Source: Caldithrix sp. (GTDB lineage: Bacteria; KSB1; UBA2214; DYKH01). From it: a DNA stretch of 64,000 nucleotides. The position numbers and the translations under genes are program-made. Under the pieces are notes generated by a model. The model searched no databases and was not told the origin of the DNA. It worked only from the letters and a program-made list of their open reading frames with translations. The stretch lies in the NCBI GenBank assembly GCA_020722685.1, contig DYKH01000008.1, positions 1 through 64,000 of the forward strand. Reading direction: 5' to 3'. Numbering within the stretch: position 1 is the stretch's first letter; each line of letters begins with the position of its first letter. Positions 52,947 to 61,300 of the stretch are shown here, in pieces.

Positions 52947-55241
52947 TCAATTTGCCGGATATTCGTCAAGGGCCTTTCTTACGGCCGACAATAATTCATT
53001 CGCTCTATACGGCTTTTGCACAAATCCCAAGATGCCTGCCTGCATGATCGCCTCCGCTTTACCATGGCGACTATATCCCGAAGATAGCAACGCCTTGATA
53101 CTCGGATTGATTTCTTTCAAACGAGCAAATGTCTCTCTGCCGCCCAATTGCGGCATGATCATATCCAGAATCACCAGCTTTATTTCGTGGCCATGCTTTT
53201 CATAAATGTCGATGGCCTCCAAACCATTCTCGGCAGTAAGCACCTCATAGCCATGATTCTGCAAGATCTCCTTCACCACTCGACTGAGTTCCTGTTCATC
53301 GTCGACGACCAGAATGAGCTCGCTCCCCTGCTGGGGAGTTTCATCAGGGCGCCTCAGCCTGGTTTTCGGCTTGCCCGCGACCGGCAAATAGATCGTAAAT
53401 GTAGCACCTTCTCCGGGCGAACTGTAAACCCGCACAAAGCCACCGTGATTTTTAACCACTCCATATACTACAGACAATCCCAAACCGGTTCCCTTATCCG
53501 GTCCCTTTGTTGAAAAAAATGGCTCGAATATTTTTCCAATGGTGTCTTTATCCATTCCTTCGCCAGTATCCGTCACCGTCAAGGTTACATAGGTGCCGAT
53601 TTTTGCTTCGACATGAGCCTTCGCATAGTCGCTATCGATATTCGCAACACCTGTTTCCAGGACGAGTTTGCCGCCTTCCGGCATGGCGTCGCGGGAATTC
53701 ACACAAAGATTCATGACCACTTGTTGGAGTTGCCCACTGTCCGCATCGACCGACGGCAAGTTGGCGTGGAGATGCGTTTCGATCTCGATCAGCTTGTCGA
53801 AAGTGCTTCTGACCATCTTTATCGTCTCAGTGACAACCTCGTTCAAGTCGACCGCGGTCGTATGGTACTTGCCTCCTCGCGCAAACGCCAACAATTGGCC
53901 CGTCAACTCGGAAGCCCGAATGGCGCTGCGCTCGATGACGTCGATGTAGTTGAAGAAAGGATGCTCTCCGGTTATCTTCATTTTCATGAACGAGGCGTAG
54001 CCCAATATCGCACCAAGAATATTGTTAAAATCGTGGGCGATCCCACCGGCCAAGGTTCCAATGCTTTCCATTTTTTGCGCCTGATGAAGCTGTTCTTCTA
54101 ATAGCTTTCTCTCGGTAATATCGAACAAATAACCTTTGATTTCAACCAGCTCACCGTTTGCATCAAAGATTGCACTCGCGTTTTCTATCACGTGGACCGG
54201 CTTGCCATCCTTATTACGCAGCTCTGTTTCAAAGTATTCCAGCTTGCCTTTCTCTTTGAGAAGCTGTAAAAAAATCTCCCTTGCATCTCGGCTTGGGTAA
54301 AATTCAGCCAGATTATGCTGAGTGGCTTCACTTACCGAATTGAATGCAAACATTTTCGCAAAGGCAGGATTGCAGGCTACCAGAGTTCCATCGGGGCGCG
54401 ATATATAATCGCCTGTCAAATCTTCCTCGAAAAACTTGCGATAGCGTTCCTCGCTTTTGCGCAGGGCTTCCTCAGCGTGTACCCTTTCGCCCATATCACG
54501 AAAAACCAATACGACGCCGATCATTTTGCCACTATCATTTTTGATGGGGGAAACGTTACAGTCGATGGGAATTCTTTTGCCTTTTTTCGTCACCAAGGTA
54601 TGGTGCCCTAATGAGGTGTTTGCATAGCCTTCGGGCAGCGGGTCGGCAACCAGACCGGCTTCGCTGCTTTTTTTGGAGCTGACGATAATGTTAAAAACGG
54701 TGCGCAGATGCTGTCCGACAGCGTCCTCCTTTTTCCATCCAGTCAAGTTTTCGGCGACAGGATTCACAAACTCTATTTTGCCGGCGGCATCAGTAGCAAT
54801 CACTGCATCGCCGATGCTTTTGAGCGTGGTGGTGAGCCAGCGTTCTCGATTCTTTAATTTGCCTTCAATATCATGCTTGTAAAGAGCCATCTCGATAGTA
54901 ATGTGCAGCTCTCGGGCATCCAAAGGTTTTAGAATGTAGCCGAATGGCTCAGTTATCTTGGCGCGCCTTAACGTGTCATCATCGGAATAAGCAGTGAGGT
55001 AAATGATCGGAATATCGAAAAGACTTCGAATTTGATCGGCGGCGCTAACCCCATCCATTTGCCCCTTTAGTCGGATGTCCATGAGAATGAGGTCTGGGCG
55101 AGATTCGGTGGCTTCATGGATCGCTTCCTCGCCGGAACTGACTACATCAAGTACGGTATAGCCAAGCCTGACCAAATTATTCTTGATGTCCAGAGCCACC
55201 ACCTGCTCGTCTTCTGCCACCAAAATACGCTTCTTTGGCAT
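52947..55241 (-). CDS. Hybrid kinase: receiver-PAS-PAS-HisKA-HATPase-receiver
   Basis: 764 residues from the ATG at 55241 (AAAGGA 8 bases before it; two earlier ATGs at 55250 and 55247 are too close to that site). Order: receiver 1-120 (Asp55 in LILMDIRLKG), PAS 130-255, PAS 265-385, HisKA with His403 in GGIAHDFNNILGAILGY, HATPase with QVVMNLCVNSRDAMP, DTGEGMDKD and GTGLGLSVVYGVV, and a second receiver (about 640-760; LVVDDEQ, VILDMIMPQLGG, FVQKPY). It is cytoplasmic. Two receivers, one at each end, imply a phosphorelay. No separate output gene is obvious beside it. Confidence 0.93.
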   Translation of the reverse strand: MPKKRILVAEDEQVVALDIKNNLVRLGYTVLDVVSSGEEAIHEATESRPDLILMDIRLKGQMDGVSAADQIRSLFDIPIIYLTAYSDDDTLRRAKITEPFGYILKPLDARELHITIEMALYKHDIEGKLKNRERWLTTTLKSIGDAVIATDAAGKIEFVNPVAENLTGWKKEDAVGQHLRTVFNIIVSSKKSSEAGLVADPLPEGYANTSLGHHTLVTKKGKRIPIDCNVSPIKNDSGKMIGVVLVFRDMGERVHAEEALRKSEERYRKFFEEDLTGDYISRPDGTLVACNPAFAKMFAFNSVSEATQHNLAEFYPSRDAREIFLQLLKEKGKLEYFETELRNKDGKPVHVIENASAIFDANGELVEIKGYLFDITERKLLEEQLHQAQKMESIGTLAGGIAHDFNNILGAILGYASFMKMKITGEHPFFNYIDVIERSAIRASELTGQLLAFARGGKYHTTAVDLNEVVTETIKMVRSTFDKLIEIETHLHANLPSVDADSGQLQQVVMNLCVNSRDAMPEGGKLVLETGVANIDSDYAKAHVEAKIGTYVTLTVTDTGEGMDKDTIGKIFEPFFSTKGPDKGTGLGLSVVYGVVKNHGGFVRVYSSPGEGATFTIYLPVAGKPKTRLRRPDETPQQGSELILVVDDEQELSRVVKEILQNHGYEVLTAENGLEAIDIYEKHGHEIKLVILDMIMPQLGGRETFARLKEINPSIKALLSSGYSRHGKAEAIMQAGILGFVQKPYRANELLSAVRKALDEYPAN

Positions 55242-55365
55242 CACCATCATCCTTTCTAACGATCTTATTCTGTCTTGGATTTCGGATTATGGATTCCTTG
55301 ATGCAGAGACGTCCCCAATAATTCGCAACCGTCCCATCCAATGCCAAAATATAATTTCCAATATT

Positions 55366-58212
55366 CTATACTGCAAAAGATATTTTGAAGATCGAACCGC
55401 TCGACCGAACCACTTCAACGCTTCCCGCCAATTGATCGATCAAAGTATTGACCAGTTGCAGCCCAAGCGTATTGGTCTTTTTGAAATCCAGCTCCACGGG
55501 CAAGCCCACACCGTCGTCGCCCACAACCAGCACATATTGATTCTTCCTGTCCTCGTTGACGATAAGCTCTCCCACCGGCTGAAAATCTATCTTAACTCCC
55601 CCTTCACGTCCGTTTGGAAAAGCATGTTTCAGTGAATTACAGACCAGCTCATTGATAATCAGCCCGCATGGAATGGCAGTGTCGATCCCCAAAAACACAT
55701 TCTGAACATTCATCTCCAAGGTGATCTTCCGCGAATAGGCGTCATAGGATTGGAACAAGTTCTCGGATAGATCACGCACGTATTCGGCAAAGTTTATCTT
55801 GGCGAGGCTTTTCGCTTGATAGAGCTTCTCGTGGATCAAGGCCATCGATTTAATCCGGTTCTGGCTTTCCTTAAAAGCATTCAGGGCTTGCGGGTCGCGA
55901 ATGTATCCGGCTTGCAGGTTGAGCAGGCTGGAGATGATCTGCATGTTGTTTTTCACCCGATGGTGGATTTCCTTCAACAGCACCTCTTTTTCCTTCAAAG
56001 AAGCTTTGATTTGGTCCTCCGCCCGCTTCCGCTCGCTGATGTCCCGCGCAATGCCGCATATACCCATGACCTCTCCATTCTGATTGCGCAGCGGCACTTT
56101 GATAGTGTGAAAAGTATGCGGGATGCCTCTCACTGGTTTGGTCGGTTCTTCCGCAACGGTCTTGCCAGCAAGCACTTGCTGGTCAATCTCTTCAATGTGG
56201 CGACCGATTTCCTCTCCAAACAACTGCCGGTCCGTCTTGCCAATGATCTCGTTCATAGGCAAATTGAATAGCTTTTCCATAGCCGGGTTTGCCAGAACAT
56301 AAAACAAATCGCGATCTTTGATGAAAATGGAATCCAATGCGCCTTCGATGATCGCTCGCAACCGGCTTTCGGACATTTGCAGCGCCTCTTCGGCCCGCTT
56401 GCGCTCAGTAACGTCTTGGGCCACGCTAATCAGGGCGATGGGCTGACCGTTTTCATCGCGGACGACTGCGGTGGTTAACGAGACGGGAAACTCGTCCCCG
56501 CTCTTGCGCCGATTGAGCAGCTCCCCCTGCCAACCGCCGCCCAAGGTCTGAGGAAGAATCTCGCTGACCACTTCAGGAGGATTGTTTGGCGAACGCACCA
56601 GGCTAATGTTTTTGCCAATCAGCTCGCTTTCCTCATAGCCATAAGTTTTCAGAAAAGCTGAATTGACATAAATGATGTTATCAGCGCTGTCAGTAATGGA
56701 GACGCACTCGCCGATGCTCTTGATAGCCTGTGCCAGCATTTTGTTTTCCTTCTCCGCTCGCTTGCGCTCGGTGATGTCCAGCAGCGTGCCGATAACTGCG
56801 GATTTCCCGTTGTATTCCACTCTTGCTCCATGGACTTCCACTTCAATAAGCGACCCGTCTTTTCGCTGTCCGCGGAAGGAATAACGGATATCGTGAGCTT
56901 CACCTTCCACACGCTTACGAATATTCTCCGTTACGAGAGGACGATCTTCAGCCGCTGTCAAATCCAGAGGGCCAAGCCGATTGATGAGCTCTTCAACCTG
57001 ATAGCCAAAGATTGAGGCGAGAGCCGGGTTTACATAGCGAAAAAGATTGTCCTGTATTAGATAAACACCGGTCAATGCGGATTCGCTTAGCAGCCGGTAT
57101 CGTTCTTCGGACTCGTGTATCTTGTCTTCCAATGCTCGCCTCTCCCGCCACTGTTTCGCCTCTTCTTCCGCCCTCACTTTCAAGCGGTAGTTGCGATAGA
57201 TGAGCGATGCACCGCCGATCAGAGCAAAAACAACGATGCCCAAGAGCAATAGGGTTCCTCGTAAACTTTTTGCTGCAAACGCCATCGCTTCATCATGCCG
57301 CGTATTCACCACAACCGTCCACGATGCATTCTCAAACTCCATGGGCGCATAGGCGGCGAGCTTCTTGGGAAAGTTTTTCAATTCATAATCTATTGTGCCT
57401 CGCTTCATTGTGAGCATCGTCTCAACATAGTCAAACGAAGTGTGGCATTGATTGCAGCTTGCATCTCGTTGATGAATACTTCGCCCCGTCAGCTCCGGAT
57501 GCTCAGATTGGAACAGGAGCGTTCCGTCCTTGTCCATAACCCATATCTGCTGCAGCTTCGTCTTTAGTGAGAAAAAGGCCAACCGCTCGGCAAGCAGCTC
57601 CTCTAAATCAACTGTCATGGCCAGTACACCGACAAATTTCTTCGTGGGCTGGGGAAAATCGGCTGCAACAGCTTCCTGGTACAGGGGCGTAAAGAGGTAA
57701 AATCGGAAGCAAGGCAGTTTATCGCCTTCAGGCGTTGCGCGCTCAGGATCCGAGCATCCTTCTCGATCCGTCACCCAAAATATCGGGGAGATGAGGACCT
57801 TCCCTTTATTCTCACTTTTCTTTGCTTCGCTAAATAGGGCATTCTGGGCATAGCTTGAATCGTTGGCGCCTTCCGTGGTCGAGTAAATCATGGCTCCCTG
57901 GTCATCATACACAGACACCGCCTTGATATACATCTGCTTCCAGTATTCGTAGTGAGCCTGAACGTCAACAGGCATCTGCTTCCTATCGCGATGCTGCAGG
58001 GAGGCAAAGGAGGAAAGCACTTGCAGGCCACGTGCGCGATCGCGAAGATATGATTCGATTTCTTTGGCGAGTTGCCGGGAAATGAGGGATTGGTGATCCC
58101 GGAACTGGGAGAGTACTTCTTCTTCACCTGCTCGATGGATGTCAAACGCCAGGTAAACAACCACGAGCAAGGCGATAGCCGTCAGCGCGACAATGATGAG
58201 ATTTCGGTTCAT
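55366..58212 (-). CDS. Membrane sensor kinase with a c-type heme motif in its sensor domain
   Basis: 948 residues from the ATG at 58212 (AAAGGAG 8 bases before it; the frame is open from 58221). TM helix 5-24, periplasmic Cache-like region about 25-318, TM 320-340, three PAS domains (about 370-490, 495-620, 625-745) and a HisKA_2 kinase (LKEIHHRVKNNMQIISSLLN) with HATPase. In the periplasmic part residues 253-257 are CNQCH, a CxxCH motif for covalent heme, with the rest of the region fitting a large ligand-binding fold (Cys at 153 and 168 could pair). This suggests a redox, gas or nitric-oxide sensor. PAS 2 is almost the same as one PAS of the next protein. Confidence 0.85.
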   Translation of the reverse strand: MNRNLIIVALTAIALLVVVYLAFDIHRAGEEEVLSQFRDHQSLISRQLAKEIESYLRDRARGLQVLSSFASLQHRDRKQMPVDVQAHYEYWKQMYIKAVSVYDDQGAMIYSTTEGANDSSYAQNALFSEAKKSENKGKVLISPIFWVTDREGCSDPERATPEGDKLPCFRFYLFTPLYQEAVAADFPQPTKKFVGVLAMTVDLEELLAERLAFFSLKTKLQQIWVMDKDGTLLFQSEHPELTGRSIHQRDASCNQCHTSFDYVETMLTMKRGTIDYELKNFPKKLAAYAPMEFENASWTVVVNTRHDEAMAFAAKSLRGTLLLLGIVVFALIGGASLIYRNYRLKVRAEEEAKQWRERRALEDKIHESEERYRLLSESALTGVYLIQDNLFRYVNPALASIFGYQVEELINRLGPLDLTAAEDRPLVTENIRKRVEGEAHDIRYSFRGQRKDGSLIEVEVHGARVEYNGKSAVIGTLLDITERKRAEKENKMLAQAIKSIGECVSITDSADNIIYVNSAFLKTYGYEESELIGKNISLVRSPNNPPEVVSEILPQTLGGGWQGELLNRRKSGDEFPVSLTTAVVRDENGQPIALISVAQDVTERKRAEEALQMSESRLRAIIEGALDSIFIKDRDLFYVLANPAMEKLFNLPMNEIIGKTDRQLFGEEIGRHIEEIDQQVLAGKTVAEEPTKPVRGIPHTFHTIKVPLRNQNGEVMGICGIARDISERKRAEDQIKASLKEKEVLLKEIHHRVKNNMQIISSLLNLQAGYIRDPQALNAFKESQNRIKSMALIHEKLYQAKSLAKINFAEYVRDLSENLFQSYDAYSRKITLEMNVQNVFLGIDTAIPCGLIINELVCNSLKHAFPNGREGGVKIDFQPVGELIVNEDRKNQYVLVVGDDGVGLPVELDFKKTNTLGLQLVNTLIDQLAGSVEVVRSSGSIFKISFAV

Positions 58213-58228
58213 AAGAGTCACTCCTTTG

Positions 58229-58308
58229 GATTGCGGATTTCGGATTGCGGATTGTGGATTTCGGAGTTAATCTGCAATCCGCAATCAAAAGATCCGAAAT
58301 CCGCAATC
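58229..58308. repeat. Long hairpin of repeated GATTGCGGATT units
   Basis: A 17-base arm, GATTGCGGATTTCGGAT (58229-58245), pairs perfectly with 58292-58308, and an inner 12-base arm (58243-58254) with 58275-58286. It fills the space between two kinase genes and overlaps the stop codon of the large kinase by 2 bases. A related unpaired stretch, GGATTTCGGATTATGGATT, lies at about 55276-55294. Confidence 0.85.
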
Positions 58309-61300
58309 AGATTGACACTGCAAAGGTTATTTTAAAGGCCGTGCCGCCGGTTGACTCCAATTCGACGCTTCCTCCAAGCTGTTCGGTCAAGGTATTCACC
58401 AATTGCATGCCAAGACTCTCCGTATGACGAAAGTCGAAATCCTTGGGCGTGCCAACCCCGTTATCGCTGACGGTTAAAGTATAGATAGCTTGGCCTTCTC
58501 TGCTAACGGCGGCTTCTTGATCGGCAGTGACCGAGACGCTGATCGTGCCGACCCGCCCATCGGGAAAAGCATGCTTCAGCGAGTTGGAAACCAACTCGTT
58601 GACAATCAAACCACAAGGTACGGCGGTATTGACGTCAAAGTAAACATCGTGGATGCCGACGTTCAGGGTGACGTTGCGGGCGATCGCTCCATAGGAGCGG
58701 AAGAGATGACTGGTAAGGTTGTGGACGTATTCGGCGAAATCTATTTGCGCCAGGTCTCTGGACTGGTAGAGTTTTTCGTGGATCAAAGCCATGGACTTGA
58801 CCCGGTTTTGGCTTTCTCGAAAAAGCGATAAGGCTTGCTCGTCTTTGATTTGCACCGATTGCAGGTTGAGCAGGCTGGAAATGATCTGCATGTTGTTCTT
58901 GACCCGATGATGGATCTCCTTCAGCAGAACCTCCTTCTCCCTCAGCGAAGCCTTGATTTGCTCCTCGGCTTGCTTCCGCTCGGTGACGTCCTCCTTGATG
59001 GCGATGAAATGGGTGATGGCTCCTTGTTTATTTTTGACCGGAGTAATGGTCATCTCCTCTGTGTACGTGCTGCCGTCTTTGCGGCGGTTGACCAGCTCGC
59101 TGCGCCAGACTTGGCCGGAGAGGATCGTCTCCCACATGTTCCGGTAAAAGCTTTCATCCTGCATGCCGGACTTGAGCACTCTTGGATTCCGCCCAACAAC
59201 CTCGGCGGCGCTGTAGCCGGTCAAAGAAGTAAAGGCCGGGTTGACCCAGATGATGTTGCCGTTATTGTCAGCGATGACGATTCCGTTGGCCGCCGACTCC
59301 ATGGCGGTGCTCTGCAGCAGTGTCTGTTCCTCCGCCTGTTTGCGCTCGGTGATGTCTTGCGCCACACCGATCAGGGCGATGGGCTGACCCTTTTCATCGC
59401 GCACCACGGACGTGGATAGGGAAAGGGGAAACTCGCTCCCGTCCTTGCGCCGATTGAGCAGCTCCCCCTGCCAGCCGCCGGCCAAGGTCTGTGGAAGAAT
59501 CTCCCGGAGAAGTTCAGGCGGATTGTTCGGCGACCGCACCATGCTGATGTTCTTGCCGATCAACTCTCCTTCCTCATAGCCGTAGGTTTTCAGAAAAGCC
59601 GGATTGACGTAAAGAATATTGTCGGCGCTATCCGTGATGGAAACACACTCGACCGTGCTGCGGATGGCCTGGGCCAGCATTCTGTTTTCCTTGTCCGCCC
59701 GCTTAAGCTCCGTGATGTCACTGATAACCACTTGCACGGCCCGCCGTCCCTGATAAGTAAAGCTCGTGGCTGCGGTAATCACGTCAATAACCTCGCCGTC
59801 GAGGCGCACGAATTTCTCCTCTACGGCTGGAACTTCCTTTCCCTCCCGCATCTGCTGCATTCTGTGCAAGACCAGGTCGCGGGAATCCGCATGCACAAAG
59901 CTCACGGCCGGCAGGCCGATGAGTTTGGAAGCGTCGCCGGCGCCTAACAGCTTGGCGCTGGCCTGATTGGCAAAAACGATTTTGCCGTCCAAGTGCACGC
60001 AGATGGCAAAAGGCGAGACCTCCACCAAACGGCGGTAGTTTTCTTCGCTCTGTCGCAACGCCTCTTCAGCCCGTTTGCGCTCGGTGATGTCGCGAAATAC
60101 CCCAAAGGCGCCGATGAATTGCCCTTGCTCGTCGTACTGCGGCGTGGCGGTTACCAGAACGATACGCTTTTCCCCATCCGGACGAAGAATGGTAAATTCA
60201 TAGGTGCTCTTTTCACCCTGACGACGTTTTTCCGTTTGCTGCTTGATTTTGGCAAACTGTTCAGGATTGGTAAATTCCGCTAAACTTCGGCCTATTAGGC
60301 GCTCGTATGGTGCGCCAAAGATTTGCACACCGGCCGGATTGATAAATAAGATTCGTTCCTCCGGATCGGCAATGAGGATGCCTTCTCCTTGGTTTTCGAT
60401 CAAAGTTCGATATTGCTCTTCGCTCTTTCTGAGCGCCTGTTCAGCTCGCTTCTGTTCGGTGATATCGTAGGCTGTGCCCAACGCGGCCGGCCTGCCTTCG
60501 TATTCGATGAGGCCGGCGGTAAAATCTACCCATCGTTCCTCTCCGCTCTTGGTGATGATCTTGAATTCGTACCGCGAAGGCAGCGCTGCACCCTGTTGGC
60601 GAGCCAATCCGCGCTCTTTGATCAGATCGCGAAAATCAGGATGAACAACTTCCCAGAACTTGAGAGACAATAATTCCTCTTCGCTATAGCCGCTTAGAAT
60701 CCTGCCCACCGGATTGATATATTGAAACTTGTCCCCTTGATAGATAAAGATAGCAGCGGCGGTGGTTTCGGCAAGACGGCGAAACTTGAGCTCGCTGGCT
60801 TGCAGCGCCTCATCGGCCCTTCGTCGCTCGGTAATGTCGGTCAAGAAATTCAAGGTCGCCGGCTTGCCTTGCCAGTCGATTAGGGTCGCCCTAATTTCCA
60901 CCCACTTGACCGCCCCATCCTTGGCTGTTATGCGGAAGGGATAGACCTCCTCCACTTTCTCGCCGCTCAGCCTTTTCTTATGACGCTCGATAACTAGGTC
61001 TCGATCTTCTGGATGGATCAAGAATAGAAAAGGCTGATCGAGCAATTCGGCAATAGAATATCCGGCGAGCTCGACGGCTTGCGGATTGAGGAATTTAAGT
61101 AAGCCATCTTGAGCCACCAGAATAGCCTCATTGGCGTTCTCCACCACCTGACGATATTTTTCTTCGGACGCCTTGAGGTCTTCCTCCACTTGTTTTCGTT
61201 TAGTGATGTCTTGCATCATACCGAGCATGCGCGTTGCTTTCTGCATGGCATCGATGATGAAGAAACCACGATCGTGAATCCACACATACTGACCGTTTTT

